A stretch of 9,782 bases of DNA from Gammaproteobacteria bacterium (GCA_030641945.1 DAOWLL010000035.1:1-9782); one strand, 5' to 3'; counted from the stretch's first letter, positions 1 through 7,035 are shown. The notes: a model not told the origin generated them from the letters alone. Numbers and translations: made by a program.

Positions 1-935
1 CCAACCAGCTGAATCATATCCAGTGTTGTTGCCTGTCCAGCAATCGCATCCCGAAATGTTTCCAGCACTTCAAGCAACTTGGCACTTTCAGTTGTTACCT
101 CGCTTGCAGCATCTTTAACCTCAAACAACTCGGGCGACAGTTCGAGTATACCGGCGATGTTGTCACTTACCGCACTGATAAGCATCGCTACTTCACGCAG
201 CTTGGCGACAGCTTCCTTGTCCGTTACCTTATCTATACGTAATGAGCTGGAGCCCTTGAGCAAACCCTCAAGCACCCTGCCAAATAATGCAGCGTCCCGG
301 CCAAAGCGGTCAGCTGCCGCTGCCGCCTGGTCACCGCCTGCCAACACCTGGTTAAGGTTGTTTTTAATGCGCTGCGACAGCATCATCTGGCGACTGGCGA
401 GGTAAATCTGTCTTCCTGAAGCATTTTTCTTCATCAGTACGCCAACCACCTCGTCTGAGAAGGTGAGCAGCTGCGGAATGAAACTGTCAATGACCGTGTA
501 GAGTTCTCGTACCTCTGAAATGGGTTTCTTACCCTTGAGGATGATCGAAATATCGTTACTGAAGCTGCTCCAGTTTTCCTCAACATTTCCCAGCGGCGCC
601 ATCAGTCTCGGGCTAAGCTGAGGCACGCCAGACAACAGGTCTCCCAAGCGAAAAGTAGTTATTACTTCCTCAAATCGGTAGCTGCTTTCAAGCAAGCCTT
701 CGAAATCTGATTCCCGGCCGGATGATGCTCCAAGTGCCTGGGTAGCCATACGCTGTGATAACAACAACTGTTCGGACGCCAGCTCTACATGCCGCTGCAA
801 GTCTGCACGTTTGTTACCGACGTAAAGCAAACTTCCCAACATCACAAATATAGATATAAAAAGCAATATACCCAACAAGGCCACTGGTCTGCTGACCGCC
901 CGTGCTGACCTTGATTTTTTCTTTTCAGCGCTCAT
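1..935 (-). CDS. pilJ: Type IV pilus methyl-accepting receptor PilJ, N-terminal part (runs off left edge)
   Basis: This gene has no stop in the window: 311 codons are read from an ATG at 935 and the frame is open to base 1. PilJ is the membrane receptor of the Pil-Chp array that controls twitching motility. Residues 1-16 are basic and cytoplasmic, and about 18-39 form one transmembrane helix. The rest is the periplasmic region with two copies of the PilJ-type helical motif, seen as LLLSQRM near 57-63 and RQMMLSQRI near 182-190. The segment AADRFGRDAALFGRVLEGL (about 207-225) is close to the P. aeruginosa PilJ sequence as I recall it. The second membrane helix, HAMP and signalling domain expected of a protein near 680 residues lie outside the window. 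A GGAG lies 8 bases before the ATG. The gene is 56 bases downstream of pilI and is probably cotranscribed with it. The identification is firm; the state of the missing half is unknown. Confidence 0.93.
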   Translation of the reverse strand, partial: MSAEKKKSRSARAVSRPVALLGILLFISIFVMLGSLLYVGNKRADLQRHVELASEQLLLSQRMATQALGASSGRESDFEGLLESSYRFEEVITTFRLGDLLSGVPQLSPRLMAPLGNVEENWSSFSNDISIILKGKKPISEVRELYTVIDSFIPQLLTFSDEVVGVLMKKNASGRQIYLASRQMMLSQRIKNNLNQVLAGGDQAAAAADRFGRDAALFGRVLEGLLKGSSSLRIDKVTDKEAVAKLREVAMLISAVSDNIAGILELSPELFEVKDAASEVTTESAKLLEVLETFRDAIAGQATTLDMIQLV

Positions 936-991
936 AAAGTTGTCTCCGAATTACTACTCAACCGAATCGCCCGGCAATTTATTCTTATTAT

Positions 992-1528
992 TTATAGTGA
1001 CGCTTCGGCCAACCGTTCATCTTGCGTCATATTTTGAAAACTGAATACTGGCCAACTATCACCTTCCTGATTGAAAGCCATACCTACATATTTCGAGACA
1101 TTTTCATGCAAGTTCGGGATGTCCTCGGACTGATCCTTGTTTAGAAAATGCTTCATACCATATACTTCTTCAACAATGAGCCCTGTATTGAACCCCTTGT
1201 AATCAATAACAATGACCCTTGCCTTGTTTCTTTGTTTTATATCTTCACCAAGAATGTAGCCCTTAAGATCCATTAACGGTAATAAACCACCACGAACATT
1301 GGCCACACCGACCATCCATGACTTCACGCCCGGAACATAGGTAAATTCAGGCAGGTCCAGTATTTCCTCGATTTCATACATAGGTGCAATCAGCTTGTCA
1401 TCACCAATTCTGAAGCCTACACCCACCCATTCTTCTTCAACTTTATCCAGCGTTGGCAAGCCGGCAGCACTCGCTATACAGCGTTGCTCAATATCCAGTA
1501 ATAAATCAAATGGGTCGTTTATATCCAC
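992..1528 (-). CDS. pilI: CheW-type adaptor PilI of the pilus chemosensory system
   Basis: PilI is a 178-residue CheW-fold adaptor expected to link the receptor PilJ to the histidine kinase ChpA (PilL) at the inner membrane. The opening DPFDLLLDIEQRC and the following AAGLP match the start of Pseudomonas PilI. CheW features follow in order: the GVGFRIGDDKLIAPMYEIEEIL segment at about 36-57, PGVKSWMVGVANVRGGLLPLMDL at about 66-88, and GLIVEEVYGM at about 116-125. The length equals that of the Pseudomonas protein. The start is a GTG at 1528: no in-frame ATG lies near the expected N-terminus, and this start gives the family-like length. AAGG sits only 2 bases before the GTG, so the ribosome binding site is not convincing. 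The gene lies 24 bases after pilH and 56 before pilJ, in the same operon. Confidence 0.94.
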   Translation of the reverse strand: MDINDPFDLLLDIEQRCIASAAGLPTLDKVEEEWVGVGFRIGDDKLIAPMYEIEEILDLPEFTYVPGVKSWMVGVANVRGGLLPLMDLKGYILGEDIKQRNKARVIVIDYKGFNTGLIVEEVYGMKHFLNKDQSEDIPNLHENVSKYVGMAFNQEGDSWPVFSFQNMTQDERLAEASL

Positions 1529-1552
1529 TGCCTTAACTATTTCTATCGTTTA

Positions 1553-1918
1553 TTAACTTGATAACACCATGTTTACATGTTCAATCAGTCCCTTTTCCTG
1601 CACGGGCTTGACGATATAATCTTTCGCACCCTGCCGCTTTGCCCAGACTTTGTCAGTTTCCTGGTCCTTGGTCGTTACGATAATAACAGGAATATTTGCG
1701 GTCTCTGACTGCTTTGATAACTGACGTGTTGCCTGGAAGCCATTCATACCCGGCATTACTACATCCATCAACACCAGATCAGGCAGGGTTTCTTTTGCCT
1801 TTTCAATACCGGACTCACCAGAATTAGCCACCACAACTTCATGGCCATTCTTCTCAAGAATAGTCTGCAATACATGAACCTCAGTCGGTGAGTCATCAAC
1901 TACAAGTATCTTCGCCAT
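1553..1918 (-). CDS. pilH: Response regulator PilH (single receiver domain)
   Basis: PilH is a CheY-like protein of 121 residues made of one receiver domain with no output domain. The acidic pocket D8/D9, the phosphoacceptor D52 (in LVLMDVVMPGMNG), T82 and K104 (in YIVKPV) are all present, so it should be phosphorylatable. The segment DKVWAKRQGAKDYIVKP is typical of PilH and separates it from PilG. In Pseudomonas, PilH acts with PilG downstream of ChpA, lowering cAMP output and opposing or balancing PilG; that role is carried over from the family and not visible here. It follows pilG by 47 bases and precedes pilI by 24. AAGGG about 10 bases before the ATG can serve as ribosome binding site. 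Confidence 0.94.
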   Translation of the reverse strand: MAKILVVDDSPTEVHVLQTILEKNGHEVVVANSGESGIEKAKETLPDLVLMDVVMPGMNGFQATRQLSKQSETANIPVIIVTTKDQETDKVWAKRQGAKDYIVKPVQEKGLIEHVNMVLSS

Positions 1919-1965
1919 TACTTAATTACCCTTGTTATACGTTTCTTATCAGGTTTTATTCACAA

Positions 1966-2376
1966 CTATTTTGCGGATGCATGTTCCTTGATAGCACCGA
2001 TCAGGTCTTCCTTGGTAAACGGTTTTGTCAAATACTGGGTTGAACCCACAATACGGCCACGCGCACGGTCAAAAATACTGTCCTTACTCGACAGCATGAT
2101 CACCGGCGTCTCCTTGAAGGCCTTGTTATTCTTGATCAAAGCACATGTTTGATAACCGTCAAGACGTGGCATCATGATGTCCACGAAAATAATATTTGGC
2201 CTGGTTTCTGCGATTTTTGACAACGCTTCAAAACCATCTACAGCCGTAACAACTTCACAACCTTCCTTTTTAAGAAGGTTCTCGGCTGTTCGACGAATCG
2301 TTTTACTGTCGTCGATGACCATTACCTTGAGGTCATTCAACTCAGCAACATCTTCTGGCATTGCTGCACCATTCAT
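1966..2376 (-). CDS. pilG: Response regulator PilG (single receiver domain), first gene of the pil chemosensory operon
   Basis: PilG is a CheY-like protein of 136 residues. In Pseudomonas it promotes pilus extension and adenylate cyclase activation through the polar hub proteins; that function is inferred from the family. The receiver domain begins after about 16 N-terminal residues. It has D22/D23, phosphoacceptor D66 (IIFVDIMMPRLDG), S96 and K118 (YLTKPF). The run RARGRIVGSTQYLTKPF at about 104-120 is a PilG hallmark. The ATG at 2376 was chosen. An out-of-frame ATG lies 4 bases upstream at 2380, and an in-frame ATG at 2361 (residue 6) has no better ribosome binding site. AGGG about 11 bases upstream is weak. 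This is the promoter-proximal gene of the leftward operon, divergent from gshB. Confidence 0.94.
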   Translation of the reverse strand: MNGAAMPEDVAELNDLKVMVIDDSKTIRRTAENLLKKEGCEVVTAVDGFEALSKIAETRPNIIFVDIMMPRLDGYQTCALIKNNKAFKETPVIMLSSKDSIFDRARGRIVGSTQYLTKPFTKEDLIGAIKEHASAK

Positions 2377-2410
2377 TCATTATTAGCCCTAGAGAGGTGG
2401 ATATACACAG

Positions 2411-2439
2411 AATGTAGACCAAGAAATTTATATTCGCAA
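2411..2439 (-). promoter_or_regulatory. Candidate sigma70 promoter for pilGHIJ
   Basis: On the minus strand, TTGCGA (2439-2434) is followed after 17 bases by TACATT (2416-2411). These match four of six consensus positions at each box with ideal spacing. Transcription would begin near 2404, leaving a leader of about 28 bases before the pilG ATG. This was read by eye from an AT-rich region where chance matches are common, so it is a candidate only. Confidence 0.35.
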
Positions 2440-2465
2440 TCAATCTTTGCCTATAAGGTCTTGAA

Positions 2466-2494
2466 TTGTGTAAAGACATTATTTGATTTACATT
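2466..2494 (+). promoter_or_regulatory. gshB: Weak candidate sigma70 promoter for gshB
   Basis: TTGTGT (2466-2471) and TACATT (2489-2494) are separated by 17 bases, matching three and four of six consensus positions. The start would fall near 2501, about 30 bases before the gshB ATG. A competing TTGAAT at 2461-2466 has no good -10 at 16-18 bases. The wider region 2377-2530 carries no gene I can support and no factor-independent terminator. Confidence 0.22.
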
Positions 2495-2519
2495 TACCTT
2501 ACTCATAGACTGAAAAAAA

Positions 2520-2524
2520 AAGGA
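2520..2524 (+). promoter_or_regulatory. gshB: Ribosome binding site that fixes the gshB start
   Basis: AAGGA, at the end of a run of A, lies 6 bases before the ATG at 2531. It supports that start over the in-frame TTG at 2483, which would add 16 residues absent from known glutathione synthetases. Confidence 0.7.
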
Positions 2525-2530
2525 AATTGC

Positions 2531-3478
2531 ATGAATCTGAAACTCGGAATCATCATGGACCCGATCGAGCACATCAAAATTGCCAAAGACAGCAGTTTTG
2601 CCATGATGCTTGCCGCCCAGCGGCGCGGCTGGGAGCTGCATTACATGAACCAGCGCCACCTGTATTCCGACGGGGGCAGCACGCGGGCCCAGACACAGAC
2701 GCTGAAGCTGCAGGATGAGCCAGAAAGCTGGTTCAGCGTTATTGCCAGACAGGATATTGCCCTGTCAGAACTTGACGCCGTGCTGATGCGTAAAGATCCG
2801 CCATTTGATATTGAATACATCACCACCACCTGGTTGCTGGATAGCGCCGAGCGCGCTGGAACACTGGTTGTCAACAAGCCAGCGAGCCTGCGTGACGCCA
2901 ACGAAAAACTGTTCATCACCTGCTTCCCGCAATGTTGTGTGCCCATACTCGTCAGCGGAGACCCGGCACGAATCCGGCATTTCGTTGCGCAACATCAGGA
3001 TGTGATCCTGAAGCCCCTGGACAGCATGGGTGGTCATTCCATTTTCAGGGTTCAGCCGGATAACCAGAACCTTTCGGTGATACTGGAACTAATGACCAAT
3101 GGCGGCAATAAAACCATTATGGCTCAACGCTTTATTCCTGAAATTACCCAGGGTGACAAGCGCATATTGCTCATCGATGGCGACCCCGTTGCCTATGCAC
3201 TGGCCCGCGTTCCAGCCGCTGGGGAGACCAGGGGCAACCTGGTGGCTGGAGCAACCGGTATCGGCATGCCGCTGACAGACCGGGACCGCTGGATATGCGC
3301 GCAGGTATCACCGGTTCTTCGCGAAATGGGCATCCTGTTCGCCGGCCTCGATGTGATCGGTGATTATCTGACTGAAATCAACATTACCAGCCCCACCTGT
3401 ATTCGCGAACTGGACGCGCAATACGATCTCGACATTGGCGGGCAACTGATGGATTCTATTGAATCCCACCTGGCCTGA
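2531..3478 (+). CDS. gshB: Glutathione synthetase
   Basis: GshB joins gamma-glutamylcysteine and glycine with ATP to make glutathione in the cytoplasm. At 315 residues it has the same length as the E. coli enzyme (about 316) and aligns along its length: KLGIIMDPIEHI at 4-15, DSSFAMMLAAQRRGWELHYM at 20-39, LMRKDPPFD at 85-93, VNKPASLRDANEKLF at 114-128, ILKPLDSMGG at 159-168 (ATP-grasp), GETRGN at 231-236 and DVIGDYLTEINITSPTCIRE at 274-293 with the metal-binding acidic residues. The ATG at 2531 has a good ribosome binding site; an in-frame TTG at 2483 is rejected because it adds a non-homologous stretch. The gene is divergent from pilG, as in Pseudomonas, and heads the long rightward gene string, with apbE 11 bases downstream. 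No broken or missing motif is visible. Confidence 0.97.
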   Translation: MNLKLGIIMDPIEHIKIAKDSSFAMMLAAQRRGWELHYMNQRHLYSDGGSTRAQTQTLKLQDEPESWFSVIARQDIALSELDAVLMRKDPPFDIEYITTTWLLDSAERAGTLVVNKPASLRDANEKLFITCFPQCCVPILVSGDPARIRHFVAQHQDVILKPLDSMGGHSIFRVQPDNQNLSVILELMTNGGNKTIMAQRFIPEITQGDKRILLIDGDPVAYALARVPAAGETRGNLVAGATGIGMPLTDRDRWICAQVSPVLREMGILFAGLDVIGDYLTEINITSPTCIRELDAQYDLDIGGQLMDSIESHLA

Positions 3479-3489
3479 ATTAAAAACCG

Positions 3490-4560
3490 TTGCCTATAAA
3501 CAAACAGATAAAACAGCTATTCTCCATCCATCTGATACTGCTGGCAGGCATGTATCTGTCGGCGTCATCGTGCAGCAACCACACCGGCTCAGAATACAGG
3601 CACACCATTTTTGCTTTCGGCACGCTGATCGAAATAACGCTGTTTAACACCACTGAGTCAAAAGCAGATGACGCATTCGATCATCTCGAACGTAGTTTCC
3701 ATGATTACCATGCCAGCTGGACGCCCTGGGAAACCAGTGATCTCAGCCGCATTAATGAATCGATCCAGGCAGGCAACAGGGTTTCAGTACCAAAGCAGGT
3801 ATTACCACTGATCACCGTTTCAAAAGACCTGTTCGAAAGCAGCAACGGTCTTTTCAACCCCGCGATTGGCAACTTGATTAATCTCTGGCAGATGCACAGG
3901 CATGATGAAGCCAGCATCAGTCCGCCCGATGCAGCTGACATTGCCAGATTGGTGAAGCAAAATCCGAAGATGTCTGATATTCATCTGGACGGGGCTTTAT
4001 TAGACAGCCACAACCCGGGCGTTCAACTGAGCCTGGGCGCTTTTGCCAAGGGATACGCCATTGATCTTGCAATGGAATATCTGCAGTCCCGGGGTATTGC
4101 GCATGCTGTAATCAATGCCGGCGGTGATCTTCGTGTGATTGGCCAGCATGGTGAGCGTCCATGGCGTATCGGCATTCGTCATCCCAGGGAAGACGGCGTC
4201 ATTGCCTGGCTTGATGCCAGGGCCAACGAGAGTATTTTTACTTCGGGCGACTATGAGCGTTTTTATATGCATGACAGCAAGCGCTATCATCACATCCTTG
4301 ACCCGCGCACAGGTTATCCTGCTGTGGGTGCTGCTTCAGTCACTGTCATTCATCACGATGCCGGTATTGCCGATGCTGCTGCCACGGCACTGTTTGTGGC
4401 CGGCCCCGAGCACTGGCAGGAAGTTGCCCGCTCCATGGATATCAAGTACGTGATGCTGATAGACACTGACTCTGCTATTCATATGAACCCGGCGATGCAA
4501 AAACGCGTTCACCTGGCAAATTCCGAAACTTCCCACATTGTCCTCAGTCAACCACTATAA
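3490..4560 (+). CDS. apbE: FAD:protein FMN transferase, ApbE family, probable lipoprotein
   Basis: ApbE enzymes transfer FMN from FAD to Ser/Thr of target proteins, usually subunits of membrane redox complexes, on the outer face of the inner membrane. The 356-residue frame has the family signatures in order: FGTLIEI at 43-49, NGLFNPAIGNLINLW at 119-133, LGAFAKGYAID at 182-192, INAGGDLRVIG at 208-218, TSGDYERF at 251-258, HHILDPRTGYP at 267-277 and ADAAATALFVAG at 294-305, where D295 and T299 are the expected metal ligands. The N-terminus has a short basic part, a hydrophobic stretch at about 10-25 and A-S-S-C28, a plausible lipobox. The only start that keeps this signal is TTG at 3490, without a clear ribosome binding site; the next ATG (3550, residue 21) would remove most of it. 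It lies between gshB and tonB. No flavinylation target motif is visible in the neighbouring proteins. Confidence 0.93.
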   Translation: MPINKQIKQLFSIHLILLAGMYLSASSCSNHTGSEYRHTIFAFGTLIEITLFNTTESKADDAFDHLERSFHDYHASWTPWETSDLSRINESIQAGNRVSVPKQVLPLITVSKDLFESSNGLFNPAIGNLINLWQMHRHDEASISPPDAADIARLVKQNPKMSDIHLDGALLDSHNPGVQLSLGAFAKGYAIDLAMEYLQSRGIAHAVINAGGDLRVIGQHGERPWRIGIRHPREDGVIAWLDARANESIFTSGDYERFYMHDSKRYHHILDPRTGYPAVGAASVTVIHHDAGIADAAATALFVAGPEHWQEVARSMDIKYVMLIDTDSAIHMNPAMQKRVHLANSETSHIVLSQPL

Positions 4561-4597
4561 TTAGATTAATGGTCAATAAAAACGGCTATACATAATA

Positions 4598-5473
4598 ATG
4601 ACTACGGTATCACCGGCACCACAAATTACTGACAATGACCGACTGGGGATGACATTGTTCCTGGCAGTGGTTTTTCATGGCATCGTTATTCTGGGCATCA
4701 CCTTCAGTATCTCGCCCCCTGCAGAAAGTGAGTCATTACCGACACTGGACGTCATCCTGGTGCAGACACAATCTCCTTCGAAAGCAGAAGACGCAAAATT
4801 CCTGGCACAGGTATCACAGCTAGGCGGCGGTAGTAGCGAGGAACAAAGCCGCCCCACTGACCTGTTTACCGCACCCAGCCTGTCAAAAAATCCCGGCATG
4901 GCTATGTCAACATCACAACAGCAACAGGCCAGCCAGAAACAGCTTGAGAAAGTTGCTTTGCTGCATCAGAACGATTCCAGCTACAGTGCCCGCACCGATG
5001 ACAATAAACAGAATCCGGATGACACCACGCTGGTCAATCAACAAAACAAGCAGCACAATAAACAGGCACGACTGGCACACGAGTTGAGCACGCAGATTCA
5101 GAGCCAGGCGGAAAAAACGCGCATCAAGTACCTGAATTCGAGTACCCGTGAATTTGCGCCCGCTACTTATATGCGCCAATGGATAAACAGGGTTGAGCGT
5201 ATTGGAAACCTGAATTACCCGGACCAGGCCAGGCGTGAGAAATTAAGCGGCACCCTGATTCTTGATGTCGTTATCAATGCTGATGGTGAACTGGTCAAAG
5301 CAGACTTGAGACAGTCTTCCGGACATCAGCTGCTCGACGATGCGGCGAAACGCATCGTACAGCTGGCTGCCCCCTATTCGCCGTTTCCGCCAAAACTTCG
5401 CCAGCAAGCGGATGTCATACATATCACTCGAAGCTGGGAATTCCTCAATGACAACAGTCTGCGTACAAACTGA
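4598..5473 (+). CDS. tonB: TonB-like energy transducer (TonB3 type), Gln/Ser/Asn-rich linker
   Basis: This 291-residue protein has the TonB plan. It has a short cytoplasmic N-terminus, one membrane helix at about 17-38 containing H27, which sits where E. coli TonB has its key H20, then a periplasmic linker and a C-terminal TonB domain at about 205-283. That domain shows NYPDQARREKLSGTLILDV, the SSG-x-x-LLDDAA core (240-250), PFPP at 262-265 and a final ITRSWEF. The linker at about 100-175 is rich in Gln, Ser and Asn and lacks the Pro-Glu/Pro-Lys repeats of classical TonB. The serine four residues before the key His in E. coli is Ala here. The P. aeruginosa gene at this position (tonB3) is needed for twitching motility, which fits the pil operon nearby, but the role here is inferred. 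The ATG has no clear ribosome binding site. yqgE starts 2 bases after the stop. Confidence 0.88.
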   Translation: MTTVSPAPQITDNDRLGMTLFLAVVFHGIVILGITFSISPPAESESLPTLDVILVQTQSPSKAEDAKFLAQVSQLGGGSSEEQSRPTDLFTAPSLSKNPGMAMSTSQQQQASQKQLEKVALLHQNDSSYSARTDDNKQNPDDTTLVNQQNKQHNKQARLAHELSTQIQSQAEKTRIKYLNSSTREFAPATYMRQWINRVERIGNLNYPDQARREKLSGTLILDVVINADGELVKADLRQSSGHQLLDDAAKRIVQLAAPYSPFPPKLRQQADVIHITRSWEFLNDNSLRTN

Positions 5474-5475
5474 TA

Positions 5476-6036
5476 ATGAACGGCAACCGTCTGACTAACC
5501 ATTTCATCATCGCCATGCCAGGCCTGATGGATGAGAACTTCAACCAGGCGGTTACGTATATTTGCGAACATGACGATAATGGAACTTTTGGCATCATCAT
5601 CAACCGGGAATCCGAAATCACCCTGGATGATGTCATGCAGCAGATGAAGATCCCCTATCACCCGGATACATCGAAAAATGAACCCGTGTTTACCGGTGGT
5701 CCTGTTCAGGTCAACCGTGGTTTCATCCTGCATCGGCCTGCAGGCAACTGGGACTCAAGCCTGATGGTGAATGATTCTGTGGCACTGACAACATCACGCG
5801 ATATTCTCGAAGCCATTGCCAGCAACAAGGGTCCGAATGACACTATTATTGCGCTCGGTTATGCAGGCTGGGGCCCGGGCCAGCTGGAGCAGGAAATGGC
5901 CGCCAATACCTGGCTGAGCTGCCCGGCACAGGAACAGATCATATTCAACACACCGGTTGAAGACAGATGGCAGGCTGCCGCCGACCTGATCGGTATCGAT
6001 ATACAGCTTATAAGTAATGATGCCGGGCATGCATGA
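5476..6036 (+). CDS. yqgE: YqgE/AlgH family protein
   Basis: A 186-residue protein, the same size as E. coli YqgE (187). It has the family landmarks LTNHFIIAMPGLMDENFNQAVTYI split across about 6-29, NGTFGIIINR at 35-44, VFTGGPVQVNRGFILH at 71-86 and GYAGWGPGQLEQEMAANTW at 128-146. YqgE/AlgH has no settled biochemical function; it was once described as an alginate regulator in Pseudomonas (AlgH), and the link is uncertain. It is a soluble protein with no signal peptide. It starts 2 bases after the tonB stop, and its last codons overlap ruvX by ATGA, so translation of the two is probably coupled. The yqgE-yqgF pairing is widespread in gammaproteobacteria. Confidence 0.95.
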   Translation: MNGNRLTNHFIIAMPGLMDENFNQAVTYICEHDDNGTFGIIINRESEITLDDVMQQMKIPYHPDTSKNEPVFTGGPVQVNRGFILHRPAGNWDSSLMVNDSVALTTSRDILEAIASNKGPNDTIIALGYAGWGPGQLEQEMAANTWLSCPAQEQIIFNTPVEDRWQAAADLIGIDIQLISNDAGHA

Positions 6037-6467
6037 GTGACCCGCCTGTGCGTTCTGTTATCGGCTTTGATTTCGGCCTCAAACGTATCGGACTCGCCAC
6101 AGGCCAAACAATTACCGGTACCGCTTCACCACTGATCACCCTGCAGGCAGTCAATCAAACGCCTGACTGGGAAAACATCGAACGACATATCAGGCAATGG
6201 AAGCCCGATGCACTGATTGTTGGCATTCCTTACCTGCTCGATGGTGGAGAAAGTGACATTACCCGGGCTGCACGCAATTTCAGCAAAGCCCTTGAGCAAC
6301 GTTTCAATTTACCGGTATACACCATCGATGAAAGCCTTTCTTCTTTTGAAGCGGAACAGCAGCTCAAGCAGGACATGAAAATAGCCAAGCACAACAAGCA
6401 CGAGATTGATAAAATGGCCGCGGCCATCATTGTTCAAAGCTGGCTTAACTCGCAGCAAGGCCGTTAA
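6033..6467 (+). CDS. ruvX: RuvX/YqgF, RNase H-fold nuclease of 16S rRNA 5'-end maturation
   Basis: This 144-residue protein is YqgF (RuvX), a RNase H-like nuclease linked to maturation of the 5' end of 16S rRNA and structurally related to the RuvC resolvase. It opens with GFDFGLKRIGLATGQTITGT at 11-30, very close to E. coli YqgF. The likely catalytic acidic residues are present: D13, E100 (in TIDESLSSFEAE) and D126 (in IDKMAAAIIVQSWL). LIVGIPYLLDGGES at 61-74 is the conserved middle motif. The start ATG overlaps the yqgE stop by four bases (ATGA). pyrR follows after 16 bases. An in-frame-open ATG at 6406 lies inside this gene but belongs to an over-extended pyrR frame. Confidence 0.96.
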   Translation: MSDPPVRSVIGFDFGLKRIGLATGQTITGTASPLITLQAVNQTPDWENIERHIRQWKPDALIVGIPYLLDGGESDITRAARNFSKALEQRFNLPVYTIDESLSSFEAEQQLKQDMKIAKHNKHEIDKMAAAIIVQSWLNSQQGR

Positions 6468-6483
6468 TAAAGGTTCCGTATCT

Positions 6484-6993
6484 ATGGATGAAATTGCCAA
6501 ACCAGATCAACTTCTGGAGAAACTGGCAGACGATCTGAAGCAACTGCTGGTAGAGCGCGAGATCAATAATCCATTGATGGTAGGCATCCACACCGGCGGC
6601 GCATGGATAGCGAGCATCCTGCATGCAAAACTCGGCCTGTCACGGCCACTATCAACCCTTGATATCAGCTTTTACCGCGATGACTTCTCCCGTATTGGCA
6701 TCAACCCCAGGGTAAAGCCGTCCAGCCTGCCGCCACAGGTAGAGGACAAACACATCATCCTGGTTGATGACGTGCTGCAGACCGGCCGCACCATACGTGC
6801 TGCAATGAACGAGATATTTGACTATGGACGTCCGGCCAGTATCACCCTGGTCTGCCTTGTTGACCGCAGTGGCAGAGAGCTGCCGATACAGGCTGACGTT
6901 ATTGGTCAGCATCTGCAGCTAAGCCCGGCACAACATATCAAGCTGAGTGGCCCTGAGCCACTGGAATTCGTCATCACACAACCATGCGTCTGA
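6484..6993 (+). CDS. pyrR: PyrR, bifunctional pyr regulator / uracil phosphoribosyltransferase family
   Basis: PyrR is a type I phosphoribosyltransferase of 169 residues here. The PRPP-binding motif IILVDDVLQTGRTIRAA at 91-107 is intact, as are GIHTGGAWIA at 34-43 and TLDISFYRDDF at 58-68. The family can make UMP from uracil and PRPP, and in Bacillus it binds pyr mRNA to cause attenuation. In Pseudomonas pyrR also precedes pyrB and pyrC', as here. The ATG at 6484 with AAAGG 10 bases upstream is preferred: the frame is open back to an ATG at 6406, but that would add 26 residues inside ruvX. No Bacillus-style leader and terminator precede the gene, since ruvX ends 16 bases before it. Whether this protein regulates anything cannot be told from the sequence. 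Confidence 0.95.
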   Translation: MDEIAKPDQLLEKLADDLKQLLVEREINNPLMVGIHTGGAWIASILHAKLGLSRPLSTLDISFYRDDFSRIGINPRVKPSSLPPQVEDKHIILVDDVLQTGRTIRAAMNEIFDYGRPASITLVCLVDRSGRELPIQADVIGQHLQLSPAQHIKLSGPEPLEFVITQPCV

Positions 6994-7035
6994 ATCTGAA
7001 CAACACCCTCAATCAGACCAGGCTGCGCTATACAG

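Noticed and set aside
79..405. Plus-strand open frame of 108 codons at the left end
   Set aside because: It lies wholly opposite pilJ, whose own frame is open through the region and gives a clear PilJ sequence; the Ser/Ala-rich translation is typical of an antisense shadow.
2342..2659. Minus-strand open frame across the pilG-gshB intergenic region
   Set aside because: It overlaps the conserved start of gshB and the pilG start and has no recognisable protein character.
4569..4595. Eight-codon mini reading frame just before tonB, possible leader peptide
   Set aside because: No ribosome binding site, no regulatory codon pattern and no attenuator hairpin; likely chance in an AT-rich gap.
6406..6483. 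Longer pyrR start at ATG 6406
   Set aside because: It would overlap ruvX by about 60 bases and add 26 residues not found in PyrR; ATG 6484 has AAAGG upstream.
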